Shown piece after piece: positions 28,197-40,695 of a stretch of 64,000 bases of DNA. Both the position numbers and the translations under genes were made by a program. This DNA comes from Phallusia mammillata (Eukaryota; Chordata; Ascidiacea; Phlebobranchia; Ascidiidae), in NCBI GenBank assembly GCA_003260075.1, contig QLIY01000076.1, positions 70,196 through 134,195 on the forward strand, read 5' to 3'. Below the pieces are notes generated by a model. That model was given only the letters and a program-made list of their open reading frames with translations, did no database searches and was not told the DNA's origin. Numbering within the stretch: position 1 is the first letter of the stretch; every line of letters begins with the position of its first letter.

Positions 28197-29160
28197 TATG
28201 ATTGTTTTTGCAAGCAAAAACGATTGGGTCCCCACACGCGTGTTTATGCAGATTTACGGTAAACCTATGTTGCGGTTATTTTTAGATTGTTAAGGACAAA
28301 TTTTTCACAAAGCATTAACTTAACTTTAAAAGTTTTTGTCCGTATTCTTTTTGCATCATTATTGTCATATAATTACAAAAAATCGGTGAAAAAAGAACGG
28401 GGAAAATACTTTCAATTTAATCTCTTGCTTTGACCTTGATATTGTCGTTCAAGTTCAGTTTTCAAACACATATTTTCCTAGAAAGCCTTAACTGTTATAT
28501 TGGACACTATATAAAAAAAAAGTCGTTTGCTACAAAGGTATACATAACAACTTGCTTTTCACTTAACTTTGTTTCGCAAAAACGACCGTTTAATGACCTT
28601 TTGACACTGTTTTTTTTATCTACATACATGATTGTTTTTGCAAGCAAAAACGAATGGGTCCCCACACGCGTGTTTATGCGGATTTACGGTAAACCTATGT
28701 GACGGCTATTTTTATAATCTTAAGCACAAATTTTTCACAAAGCATAAACTTAACTTTAAAAGTTCCTTTCCGTATTCTTTTAGCATCATTATTGTCATAT
28801 AATTACAAAAAATCGGTGAAAAAAGAACGGGGAAAATACATTCAATTTAATCTCTTGCTTTGACCTTGATATTGTGGTTTAGGTTCCGTTTTTAAACACA
28901 AATTTTCCTAGAAAGCCTTAACTGTTGTATTAGACACTATATAAAAAAAGTCTTTGCTACAAAGGTATACATATTTGTCTTGCAAGTTATGTCATTGTCC
29001 TGATGAAGGCGTCTTGTATAGGACGTCGAAACGTCGATTGTTTACAATAAAACTGCTGGATGAGCAATACTTGGTCATAACAACTTGTTTTTCAATTAAC
29101 TTTGTTTCGCAAAAACGACCGTTTAATGACCTTTTGACACTGTTTTTAATAGCATGCAGT
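28197..29160. repeat. Two-unit tandem repeat, period about 430 bases
   Basis: Both units open with the palindrome GTTTTTGCAAGCAAAAAC (28204-28221 and 28634-28651), followed by GGGTCCCCACACGCGTGTTT. They stay alike to the shared end GACCGTTTAATGACC. The second unit is longer because of a 102-base insertion at 28974-29075. A related palindrome with GGGTCTCCACG is at 46994-47030. Confidence 0.8.
28974..29075 (+). mobile_element. 102-base insertion with hammerhead-like core
   Basis: The insertion splits CATA of the repeat unit: CATA occurs once in unit 1 (28543-28546) and twice here (28970-28973, 29076-29079), a 4-base target duplication. It contains CTGATGA (29000-29006), a 6-bp stem GGCGTC/GACGTC and GAAAC (29028-29032), the order of the hammerhead ribozyme core. 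Flanking stems I and III are not clear. Similar motifs are known from Penelope-like retroelements. Confidence 0.45.
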
Positions 29161-32100
29161 CCTTAGTGTTCAACAATACCGTTCGGCCTAATTTACACAT
29201 GACTTAAGTACTGATTCTTGAATTGATTTGTCAAAAATAAAGAAGATACGTTATGACGAAAAATTCGTAACGGTGTTGTAATGCCTACAAGTTGACCTTT
29301 AGTGACCCGTGGTTATGAGACGGCCAAGCTGACAACGAGAATTTAAAGACCATTTATCGCGGCGTTCGAAAAAGTTAAGTTTATTAAATTTCATATTTAT
29401 GTTGATCAACGATGTTTTGCCTGACATAAACGAAACCGAAGTACGTTTATCGAGTTCGAATTACGTCTTAGGTGTAAAACCTGCGCCAAAACTGAAAATG
29501 CGCGTGATAACTCAATAAAACGACACAGCATTGCTGCACAAAAAAACAGCTGATTTCTAATCACCCAAACGACTGTCTCGTAAAACGTCTGTCCAGACGT
29601 CAAGCTGAGCACTCCCGCTCTGCCGCCTTAATCGTAAACCAGTGAATTCCTCCCTTGGGACTTATATCTGACTGATAGCGTACACATATTATGGGTTGTA
29701 AAGGTAACTGGCAAAATTTTAAATACTAAACGAATACCCTGCTTAAACAATTGTTAACTTTTTCAAATATTTCTGCACCATAGGGCATGTATTTCTGCCT
29801 TAAAACTAAAACCGTTTATTTCGGGGTTTAAAGGGTAAAAAATGGGTGAATCCGAAAAAAAGATACAAAATTCTTTAAAAAACTTTACATTGCACCAAAC
29901 AACAAAGCATGAAACTCCAAGATGCTGTACTTTAGTCAGTAAAGCCGTTTTAAAAAAATTACGTTTTGGGGGCCTGTGGGTGAACCGCTGAGTCAATCGG
30001 GGTCAAACTTCAGGAGGATCAAATATGGATTATTAACTAACATCTCTGTAAATTTGAATAAAATTGGAGCACTCTTTCTTGACCAAACGCGTCTCACAAG
30101 CCAGCGTTAGACAGAAAAAAGAAAAAAAGAAAAAAAAAATACGGACAAAAACAATATGGGTCCCCTTCAGGGAAGGGGGAAAGAAGTGAAAAAGTTATTT
30201 GCGTATTTGAATATTTTCTTATGATTCGACAAAATTGGTCTTAAGCGTTTTTGCCAAGTCACTGCCACCCCACAACCACGCTGATCTTAGCAAATTCATC
30301 AAATTATTTCCGCCTAAAATGACTACTAAGCCATAATTTTTTGCCGAAATATACTATCACACTGATCAAACGTGATTCATAAAGTAGCCTGTTCTAAAAT
30401 CAACAAAATAACTGACGTCATCAATAACCATGCATTATTTTATTAAATACAATAGTTTTACAAGCATTTTCTTACTGCTTATCTTGCTTACGTCTTACTC
30501 CGTCAACTGTCTAGCCTTAAGCGTCTTACAGTTTTCGTGAAAACCAGTTCTCAATACACAAAGAGAAAAGAAAAGAGAAAATTCCAGAATACCCAAGATG
30601 CGTCACCTTCGACATTACAAAGATAAACAACAGCTTTAATGTAAAAGAACATGATCTCCTTTAATGCTTGTCATCCATTTTATACCTCTAGTTTTCAATC
30701 ACGGAATGGAAAACACCCGAATGCCTTAACCTTAAACTACTATAACAACACCTGAAAAACAAAAAGCATTACAAAAAGAAAAGAAAAACGTTTAAATCAC
30801 GGAATTGATCACACAAAAAAGCGTGCCATGAGTCTAAACCAAAATTAATTAAGAAGTTTTGTGGTTTTAACAGCTGTTCGAATAAACCAAGAATGAAAAA
30901 GGAGAATCGTATTCAAAATTCCCAGACACGCCCGTTCAAAAATGATCCATCGCTGTATTCGTCAGCAAGAAATGCCACGTTGTTTCCTATACAAGGTGAA
31001 TTCAATTTCATGCAATATTGGGGATCTGTAGATTTCACTGACAAGGGACAAGACAACAAAAACCTTAATCTATTTTGGGCAACGGCCTTTATACAAAAAA
31101 ACTTGTGGTTTCCTAGCGACCGATTATCACGTGACATAAGTGCAAACATTACACATGTCCACAACATTAATGATTACCATGACAAAAACAAGAGACAACT
31201 CCGTTCGAACCCACTTTGGTGGTCGACAGGTTTACATCTTTATCAACAAACTTCCACGAAATGTCGCCAGAACACACAAGCATTAAAGTTGGTTGATTTT
31301 AACTTAGTCTTTTGCGATACGAAGGACAAACACAGGTTGGCACTTACGATGTACCAGCAAAAGATGACATTTTCGTTACATCTTAGCAGGAGATATGGCT
31401 AAATATAGCGTGGTTGCCCAATATAAATGTCGACACTTCTAGCAAATGCTTTTTTTGCCAACGTTTTGTCGGCTTTTCTTGTCTGGAAAAGGAAAATAGG
31501 AGAACCTACAACTGCGATGCGACAGAATGTCAAATGCATTACCAAAACGCCACAACTTTGATGAAATTTGACAAAATTGACAAAGGCAACTTTTGACAAA
31601 AGTTTTATTGTAAGGCATATTTGCTATTCAGCGTGACGTAAGTATTGAAAATACTATTGCGAAATTACGAAACTAAGTTTTAAGAAATAGAAATGCCATT
31701 CTACTTTGTTACAAATCTGAAACTCCGCCAGCAGCTTAGGCGTCTGTATTACGCGAAATTGTACAGGTGTCAAAGCGTTGTTTACAACCCGATTCAATGT
31801 GGGGAAATTTTGTTTTTTAATATTTTTCCAAATAAAACCTTTTTAGATTATGACGAAATTCAGGACGATTAACATCGGCAATACAAAACCACATTTCAAA
31901 AAAACTTCCGTCGCATAGGTTACCAAGGCAACAAAAATGACTCTATATTTACAACCCATGAACTAAAATTATCCCAAGTAGATTTTGTGTTGCTATATTT
32001 GAAGGACAACAAATATTAATAACTTGATTGATTACATTGTCCACACGAGAAAGTAAAGTCGTAATGTTATGAGGTTTTATTAGTTTAGTGTTGCTGTTGA

Positions 32101-33401
32101 ATTGTTCTTCAATTTTCCCACGTAACATTATCTACAGATATTTGAAGATTTATGAGTTTCTCATCCTAAGTCTGTAATAAAAACCTTTAATTTCAACTCA
32201 AGGGTGTTGTGACGCAATACTTTGATGGCTTAACTGGAAATGTTAGGCAATGTTACACGCTTATTCCAATTGTCAGGTAAGTTGGGAAAAAAAGTATACC
32301 ATTTCCCGTAAGAAAACACAGTTGAAAGATTTATTTTAAGGCAGCTAGTCTCTGAATAGCATAAAACGCGTATGACTGTGAGAAAACCTCGTGCACAACA
32401 CGTCAAGCGTGCAATACATAGCCTACGGCAAAAACCTGGACGCCACAATGACTGTACATGCACTTGAACAATGACTGCATTCGACAACCCTTTGATACGT
32501 AACAATCCGTCATGCATCAATGGAAAGGCATTTTCATTGAGTGAATAACTGCTAAGACGAAACTATTTTTAATCCCGGCTGCACGTAAACCGATCTTTGT
32601 CACTAAGTAGATAAAGAACAAACATGTTTTGCGTTGAAATCATATACCGCAGTGACGTCACGTCCGCTGGAATTCCCCCTGGCGGTGATTGACAAGTGAA
32701 GTGAATGGAACGCCGGCAGCTACCTTGTGTGAATCATGGAGGCTATTTTTGCTTGAACTTTCTAAAGTGTATGCGCTCTGACGTTTTTTAAACATTTCGT
32801 GGTAACTAAATGAGCTCAATACAAGCAACAAGAAAGTGTACCTAACGGCCCTTTCAAGTTAATATTTTGTAGTAAGGTTAACTTGAACCCAAATAAAAAA
32901 AACTATAAACTACAACAAACGCTTCTAAGTACTATGGATCAACACAAAATCAGTGTCGTGCTGACGTACGCTCTCTTATGGTATTTTAAAATTTCTACTC
33001 TAAAAAGCATTTTTTAGTAGTTTTTAGTACGGTTTTTAAGTTCCATGCATGCAAGACACAATTTGTGAATCAGCAATTTTTTGTATGCAGCTTCAGGGCA
33101 TTAAAACCCGGTAATAATAAGTGTAATGCGAAACCTAAGCTTGGAATTCTACATCGCACTTTAAATTACGAAACATGACATACGGTCATTCGCGCCCTTG
33201 AGGTGTGAAATTTTTAAACAATCATTTTAAAAGTATTTGGAATGCCAGAAAAGTGAACTTAAGCAATGAGAAGAGGGCATAGTTATATGACAAATGTGTG
33301 TGGGAAAGAACCCCACCACAATAAACAGATTAAAAGTAGTTTGTCAAAACAACCACAGAGCCTAAAAAAGAAATTGTGCACTATGAGTTCAATCACCTTT
33401 G

Positions 33402-33572
33402 TATGACCTATATTCACGCGCCTTAGGATGTAAAGTAGGTATACGTACTTCGTTACTGGTTCGCATGTCATATTGGGTCATCAATTCCCCCCCCCCTATG
33501 ACCTATATTCACGCGCCTTAGGATGTAAAGTAGGTATACGTACTGGTTCGCATGTCATATTGGGTCATCAAT
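33402..33572. repeat. Unmerged duplicate around ten-C run 33487-33496
   Basis: Bases 33402-33486 recur at 33497-33572; the copies differ by an 8-base deletion (TCGTTAC region). Confidence 0.75.
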
Positions 33573-34223
33573 GCGCAATATTCATTTAACTTATGGTAAT
33601 GCAAACAAGCATAAAAACTTTTTAACATCATGACCCTAGGTCGAGGATTGCACCCAAGAGAACTACGTCATTCAGTATTTAGGTGATGAAAACGACCAAT
33701 AGGCTATAAATTACAACCACCCATTTAACCAATACAAATGTTTGTTGAAGACGCGTTACCGTGTTGAAACACAAATCACTTACTTGCCTACACGTTTGCC
33801 TGGCAATGATTGTTTGCAAAACTATCGCTTTTTGTGGTTGTTTTTTTGCAACAAGCGACTGCAAAAAAGTCTGATTAAGGGGCTTATATATGCTTACGCA
33901 CAATTAAGTAAATTCTACTACAATATACAGCAAAAAAATCAAAGTAATTAGCGTCGATAAAGCTAAACTATTAAAAATTCTTGATAAAACTAAACTAAGA
34001 AAAAAAATAAAAAACTAGTGGTGGAATGAAGGGTACTGAGGTATTTGGCAGCTAAAAATACCTTCAAGGAAAAAACGAGTACAACCTGGTAATTGGGTCA
34101 CAAGTCTTTAGGATTGCTACGACCAACTAAGGTGTATTGTGACGCCACCGCCATTGGAAGATATTAACCAACGAAATCGACGTCATAGCTTGATTATGAT
34201 TACACAGCAAAGCAAATGTTTGC

Positions 34224-34224
<1 letters not shown>

Positions 34225-34307
<83 letters not shown>
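34225..34307. other. 83-base run of C, gap filler
   Basis: A perfect homopolymer of 83 C followed by nine T. A mirror case of 93 G is at 45371-45463 in the inverted contig. I read both as sized gaps written as C or G, not as biological sequence. Confidence 0.75.
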
Positions 34308-34741
34308 TTTTTTTTTGTTCAAAAGCGCAACTGATGTCGCCACCTTACACCGATTTATATATAATTAGATACCAGCAAAATCAATAGATGAAATTGTTTG
34401 CAAAATGGAAAGTTAGAAACTCAAATAAAAAACCTTCATAAAAACAAAAGTTGTTTTGGAAACATAATTGGCCATAAACAATATAGAATAGACACATCAG
34501 AAAATATAGTTTATGTTGTCAACTCTAGTCGCTAGAAAGGTTTTCAAACTTTGTTAAAGTGGCTTCATATGTGATTTCAATCCACCAGTTACTTCAAATC
34601 ATATTAAAAAAATCTGCAAGAATTTCTTAGTCCTTTATCAAACTCTATTAATACCATTACTTTGTAGTCGGCGCACGGTTGAATTTCTGGTCGCTAAAAG
34701 GTTGCCGTGGTAACCTCCAGGTGGAAAACCACCCGAGGGCT

Positions 34742-34780
34742 TGACGTCAGCAAAGTGAAAAAGGCGACACAGTATAAAAG
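34742..34780 (+). promoter_or_regulatory. CRE plus TATA promoter of family copy 1
   Basis: TGACGTCA (34742-34749) lies 23 bases before TATAAAAG (34773-34780). The expected start of transcription, near 34805, lies after the ATG at 34787. That excludes this ATG and favours the one at 34865. Confidence 0.75.
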
Positions 34781-34864
34781 TATCCCATGCGGGATCGGAA
34801 CGTCACACCTACTCAGGCAAGCGCAAATACTGGAATAACGAAAAGACTGACAAAGTGCTCAAAG

Positions 34865-35731
34865 ATGTCGATGTCAAAACTTACAACTATTATTTGTGTA
34901 ATTATGTTGATGGCTTGTGTTTCAACTTGCCACGCACGGAGGCGCTATCGAATGAGGAATAGGCCCGCTGGGTTAAAGCAAAAAAGTACCAGCATAAACG
35001 ACAACATCGAACAAGTTTATACTCGGTAAGTTTTTGGGATTTTAATTTTTAGCAACTGTAGGTGGTAAAAAGGTGCCATTTTGGCCTTTGCGTTGCTAAA
35101 AGCCTTAAAGAGCTAAAACAGACCAGTAAAATTCCCTGCTAAAGGTTAATCTTAATTCTCAAATGCCCGGGGCCAACAGCAACGTCGTTATTAAGCAAAA
35201 GAATGCAGTTTAAGCAGCAATTATTTTTTCCCAATGCACGTAATCAAACATGTAATAATTACCATTACTTTTCATATTACAGAAAGCAGCTGACAAAAAC
35301 ATTCAGCGAGGGGTGTGGTTTCGTACTGAAGATGAGATGTCATTTACTTGTGCACAGATGTCACACTGGTGTTCTCTCCAAACGTAGCATTGACGATCAA
35401 GGTAATTGTTTGCACTTGCTGACTGAATGCAAGTGGTTTACTACACTTAATCATTAAGTTGGTGTCCATTTACTCGTAACTCATATTTTTCCAAACTACC
35501 TTCACAAGCTGCATTGTTATTCATAAAAACACAAATTTTCAAACTACTGACGAATGTGGAAACTTGTTAAATAACAAGTGATGTTTTCTTGCAGAAAATG
35601 AGAGCAAGTCAGCTACCAGACCCATCAGCAGAAGGCGAAGACTAGCAAAACGACGACGCAATAAAGGAAAGAAAATTATCCGCAAAGTGAAAATTAGCTG
35701 CTCGCTATGCCGATACCGATGCTGGTATTAA
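34865..35731 (+). CDS. Small secreted basic six-cysteine protein, copy 1
   Basis: Exons 34865-35025, 35283-35401 and 35595-35731; 138 residues. Exon 1: start MSMSKLTT, hydrophobic signal peptide (TIICVIMLMACVSTCHA), then RRRYRMRNRPAGLKQ. Exon 2: KQLTKTFSEGCGFVLKMRC, HRCHTGVLSKRSIDDQ. Exon 3: Arg/Lys-rich linker, GKKIIRKVK, then CSLCRYRCWY at the end. Cysteines follow C-x7-C-x6-C ... C-x2-C-x3-C. Introns are phase 2 and phase 1, as in all copies. I do not recognise the family; signal peptide, paired-basic Lys-Arg-Ser site and cysteines suggest a processed, disulfide-bonded secreted peptide. This is a diverged outer member with a longer exon 1. A poly(A) signal AATAAA lies at 36073-36078. Confidence 0.85.
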
Positions 35732-38160
35732 ACTTCGAAAGATTCAATTCATGCGTTTCAATCATCTACCTCATGCGAAGAAATAACTTATGCTCTCGAC
35801 AATTTTGTATTGATATTTTTTGTGTGCGCATTTTTCTGATGGTTTTGTTTAAAGCGATCAGACCCTTTCAATTCTTTTTTAACTTTGATTTATACTACTT
35901 TTTATTTTTTATTTTTATTTATACAAATTAAGTTCACAATTCGAAAGATGTAGTGACTTACGTTAATCTTACTGAATGATTAGTTCGTACTGAATGTGAT
36001 CGTTTTTTATTCTTTTTTTATTGTTCACATATTTATTGACCCCCACCGAAGATCAACGCTTTGTTTTTTTCAAATAAAATACTCAAAAAACAGTTGAAAA
36101 TGTGATGTTCGCAGGCAAACTTTTGTTGACTCTGTTAACAAACATTAAACTTTACATTAGGTAAATAGTTTTAAAATCAATATAATCTTCGATTTGTGGC
36201 AACAGTGGCGAATAGACGAGCAATGTTTCAATAGAATCAAAGAAGAGTGCAGCAGCCGTTTGAAACAGATTGTGCAACTGCAAAACGACAAAAACCTTCG
36301 TCTGTTTTTAATCGGCTACTAAAATATATAGTGGCCTACAATGCTACAACGGGCTTAAGGAAAAAACGAGGAAAAATGTTTAGGGAGGGAACGTAAAAAA
36401 TCGACAAAGGGGTTTCCCTAATTTTGAACATTTTTGATAAAAAATAAAAAAAGGGAATATTATTGGTAAGCTTTAATCTTGGTACTTTGAAACAATACAA
36501 TGAATAAAGCGACACAAACAAATTGTGGGTTATCCATGATCTACTTTACCAAAAAGTCCAGTTTCCGAAAAAAGAGGTAACCATTCAAACGGTAGGCAAT
36601 GTGTTGCAATAGGATTATTACCAAAGTAAAAGTGGTGTTAAGGGAATACCCCTTGGGTAAAAAATGCGGCGATTTGTATAAACATTGTGGTTGCTCTTAT
36701 AACTTTAACGGTTTCGTCATATCGATCTGTGCCAATTTAAGTGCGGCTGCCACGATAAATACAGATCACATGGTTTAAAAATAGATCAAATGGTTTATAT
36801 ATAGAAACATACGAGCTTAATATGTGTGAGTTTATGTTCCAAATTAACGACACTTGTGTATTGTACTGCACACTTTGACGACATTTCCAACAGCGGAACC
36901 ATATGTTTAGTCCTCCTTATGATGAACAAACACATCGTTATGACGAAACTACCAATGACGTAAAAGATCAACCAGTTGTGTGCTTGTGACCCAGTTAATG
37001 CGAAGTACTGGTAACATTTATGGTGGGGCTTTCAGGGGGAATAACCATAGGGCTATTGTGTTAAATTTAGGATTGATCATGAACGCATCAGTAAGTAAAT
37101 CGAAATAGCCAATGAGATGCAGAAGTCAAGGGGGCGTTCCTGCATTTAATGCGCACCAGGAGCAATTACTGAAAGTTAATGCATTGGGATGTTTTGGGAA
37201 ATTACCAGGTACTGTCTGTGATCAACTTTTGGACATCTGGGGATTATAAAAAATCTAATCTTGTATCGAACTAGTGGCAACGTGCAGCGCAATGTAAAAT
37301 TAAAACAGCAACTAAAGCACCCACCGTTACAAGTTTATTTTTTGTTAAAATTGCCCAATGTTGATCCCTGCACTTCGCTTTTTTTGGGGAATGTTTCAAA
37401 ACTAATCAGCGATAACATATTAAGTAACGTGGGGGGAAAAGAATAGGAGCTAGACCTCCATAAAGGAATCGTAATAATGATATTAAAATCTACAAGCACT
37501 TGAGGTGCAGAAACACGAAAGCGACATCGCAGTGATCAAGATCAAATTTCGGAACGGCACAACATGTGGATTTTCAATGCACTCAATCAAGGTCATGGTC
37601 CGTGTATGTTTCATAGAAAAATGTTTACCTATTGGCTTTAAATGAGAAAGCCCCTAAAGGTGTACATCCAATTATAAACAGATTGCTAAAAAATATTACA
37701 CTAGAAAGTGAAGTTATTATTGTCTGAAAAATCGACTAGGAGTTATAAAACAAAACAATAGAGCATTTGGTACCAATGACGGAGAACATGTCCTGGATTT
37801 CAATTGCATGAGAACGACAAAGCCAAAGAAACAGTACTTTTTGCGAAAATGACACCTTTTAAAAAACTGCCACGATCATCAAGAACTTTGAATTAACCAA
37901 ACAAAAACTTTTAATGATTTAGTATAATTTTTAATATATGCAAGAATTAGAAGGTCACACTGCATTCGAAATCCCTCTGGTACAACTATATTTTTAACCT
38001 ACTGTGTAAAATACCCAACACCAAGTGGCTTCCCCTTAAGCCATAAACATAAACCAATGTATGCACAACTCTGGTTAAATTTATCTCAGGTTGCTTAATC
38101 GTTCTCTAATGAGTTGCCTGATTTGCTTTCATTTAACAAAGATTTGCACAGAAACCACGT

Positions 38161-38198
38161 TGACGTTATGAAGCAAACAAACGAACCTGGTATAAAAG
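38161..38198 (+). promoter_or_regulatory. CRE-like plus TATA promoter of copy 2
   Basis: TGACGTTA (38161-38168), a one-base variant of the CRE, lies 22 bases before TATAAAAG (38191-38198). The spacer AAGCAAACAAACGA is shared with copies 3-6. Confidence 0.7.
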
Positions 38199-38277
38199 AC
38201 TGCACCCAGATCATGAAAGCCAAACAAAAGCGATATCATACCAAGAACACAACGAAGATAGTAGAGTACGAATAAAG

Positions 38278-38991
38278 ATGTCAAAAGTTACAATTGTGTT
38301 TTGTGTGTTGTTTCTGCTACTTTGCGTTGGAACTTGTAATGCAGGAAGGCGTTTCCAAAAAAGAAACAAACCGGCTCGTTTGGTACAAAGAAGTGGAATT
38401 AAAAACAGGGACAATGTGTTTACACGGTAAGTGTTTTTGAAACATGCCATAGCTTCGTTTGGACCCATAATATACTAATGTAAAAAAATGCGGAAACTTC
38501 GTCTTAATTAAGTATCTTTTTCAGTTTTAACATTTAACTAACCTTGTTAAAAACCATATGAGACTGATCTTTTGAGATGTACTGTATTTAAAAACGATTT
38601 TTTTGATGTTGCAGAAAGCAGCAGACCCGGTCAAATAGCGAGGGATGTGGGTTCATGCTTAAGATGAAATGTCAATTAATAGCGAACAGATGTCACATTG
38701 GTCTTTTATCTAAACGCAGCATCGATGATGAACAAGGTGGGTTACATTAACATGTTTTATGAATTTGTGGTTGCTATTCTGTGCTTTATTATAACATTTT
38801 ACAGTTTTCAAAATACTTTCATCAGTTTATATAATACGTTGTACTCTCGTGTAGAAATTGAAAGCACGCCAACAACAAGATCACAAAGAAATCGAAGAAT
38901 GGCGAGACGAAGACGACGACACAGAGGAAAGAAAATTATACGCAAAGTTAAAGTCGGATGCGTTTTGTGTCGTTCACGTTGCTGGAACTAA
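38278..38991 (+). CDS. Small secreted basic six-cysteine protein, copy 2
   Basis: Exons 38278-38426, 38615-38736 and 38855-38991; 135 residues. Signal peptide TIVFCVLFLLLCVGTCNA is followed by GRRFQKRNKPARLVQRSG and VFTR. Exon 2 departs from its siblings at its start: KQQTRSNSEGCG instead of KQLTKTFSEGCG, then FMLKMKCQLIANRCHIG and LSKRSIDDEQ. Exon 3: EIESTPTTRSQRNRR, the longest Arg tract of the core copies (MARRRRRHRGKK), IIRKVKVG and CVLCRSRCWN. Cysteine spacing is C-x7-C-x6-C-x49-C-x2-C-x3-C. The poly(A) signal AATAAA is at 39235-39240. The changes at the start of exon 2 suggest relaxed or diversifying evolution in that segment. All splice sites and the frame are intact. Confidence 0.87.
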
Positions 38992-39619
38992 ACTTCAAAA
39001 ATTGATTTTACTTTTGTCTTTGTTTTTCAAACCTCATGCGCAAAAAAATGTAATACTTTTTCAACTTCATCGATACCTTATTTTTTTAGTTTAACCGTTT
39101 TTACTCTTCTACATTTGTTTTGCAATAGCGAACATGTTCTGCAATACTTATTCTTTTTGTGGTAACCCTTTGATTTTTCTCATTTTCTCATTTATTTCAA
39201 ATTAACTTATATTTACTTTTTTGTAATAAAACATAACGTAAAAGGCAACTGTTTTTTTATTCAGACCACAAAAATAAACAGATATGTTTAGAAGGTAAAT
39301 CTAAGCCTTGTATGGTAACTGCTTCCGAAGCACACAATATATGAAAATCACCCAACATTTGCATCTAATTATCAACATGTTGTTAAAAATAGAAAACCTG
39401 GAAACGGAGGTCTTACAAAAAATATCTATTTTTTGCATTAGGATATTCCAGGGAAAAGCACCAGGGGTTAAATATGTCAACTTTGGGGCATATGGAGAAT
39501 ACATAAAACCCCGACCAGTTCGATCTGACAGAAAAGTGTAGCGTAAAATTGCTAAATACAGTTTCATAGTATAAATATATTTTGGTAACCAAAAATGCGC
39601 TGTTGTAACTCTGATCATG

Positions 39620-39630
39620 CCCCCCCCCCC
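39620..39630. other. Ten-C gap filler replacing about 17 known bases
   Basis: Here CTCTGATCATG is followed by the C run and TAATGTTGCTCCC. In the paralogous spacer at about 42555-42595 the same flanks enclose TTTTAGATAATTGCAAA. The C run therefore stands in place of real sequence. Confidence 0.8.
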
Positions 39631-40578
39631 TAATGTTGCTCCCTGACACATGTTTGCGAAATGTTTCAAACCTTATCTCGGATGGCATATGGAAAAAAAT
39701 AGTAAAAAAGAGATGGCAAAACGAACATAACTCTGACATGATATTCAGATCAAAATCACAACTGAAACCAAAAATCCCCAAAACGGAAGTAGTCCCCACG
39801 AAGGCAATGATCAATGCAATTAATGTCGAGAAAACACTTAAAATCTAGAAACACGAAAGCGACAGCATAGACGAATTTCCGGGACTTAAGGGAACAACAT
39901 ATGGTTTACAACCGCACTCAAGCAAGGAAATGGTCCGTGTATGTTTAATAGGAAAATGTTTGCCTAGTGAGTTTACTGTTTTCAAATGAGAAAGCCCCTG
40001 AAAATTTGAATCCAATAACAAACAGGTTGAAAATTGCAAAACTAAAAAGTAAGATTGGCAATTTCTGGAAAACCGTCTCTGCAAGGAGTTGAACAAAAAA
40101 ATAATTAAGTATTTGTTACCGCTGACATAGAAAGTTATCTGAATTTAAATAGCGTCAAACATAACTTGAAGAGCAAAATTTTTTTTTTAAATGTATGCAA
40201 ATTAACACATGAACAAAAGAGGCAAATGAACTATTATCTGAATAAGCCAACGACATCTGCGAAAACCGACTGTTTGATAAAGCCAATGTTGATTAGGAAT
40301 TAAATGATTTAATAAACCGTCATAACAATGTTCAGTAAGTCATTGATATAGATGCTACCAGCAAATTAAAGAACGCAAAACTGCTTTCGAAAGCCCTGTT
40401 GTGTAACTATATTTTTAACTTTCTTTGTTGACCATATAAAACTGTGCCTTTCCCTTGAGGTATAAATATAAACCTATGTATACAGGAAGCTAAATTTATC
40501 TATAATGTTGCTAAATCGCATCTCTATTGAGTTTCCTGATTTGCTTTCATTTAACAAAGGTTTGCACAGAAACCGCAT

Positions 40579-40616
40579 TGACGTCACGAAGCAAACAAAC
40601 GAGACTCATATAAAAG
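40579..40616 (+). promoter_or_regulatory. CRE plus TATA promoter of copy 3
   Basis: TGACGTCA (40579-40586) lies 22 bases before TATAAAAG (40609-40616). The upstream block (GAGTTTCCTGATTTGCTTTC ... GGTTTGCACAGAAACC) is shared with copies 2 and 4-6. Confidence 0.8.
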
Positions 40617-40695
40617 ACTGCACCCAGCTCATGAAAGTCAAACCAAAGTGAAATCATACCAAAAACACAACGGAGACAGTAGAGCACGAATAAAG

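Larger units (their letters stand above)
27599..34741. other. Left part of the 34-kb ITIH-like intron, no recognised gene
   Basis: It holds a two-unit tandem repeat (28197-29160), a poly-purine tract and GGGTCCCC repeat near 30090-30180 that recurs at 52293-52370, an unmerged duplicate (33402-33572) and the 83-C run. One open frame on the plus strand, 30893-31402 (169 residues), has no recognisable domain and may be chance. Confidence 0.5.

Noticed and set aside
30893-31402. 169-residue plus-strand open frame
   Set aside because: No domain, no signal peptide and no clear splice partner; a frame of this length is not improbable by chance in 64 kb. Left as unassigned.
34139-34387. Open frame with a run of about 28 prolines (also minus-strand 45229-45594)
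   Set aside because: The proline runs are just the 83-C and 93-G gap fillers read as codons.
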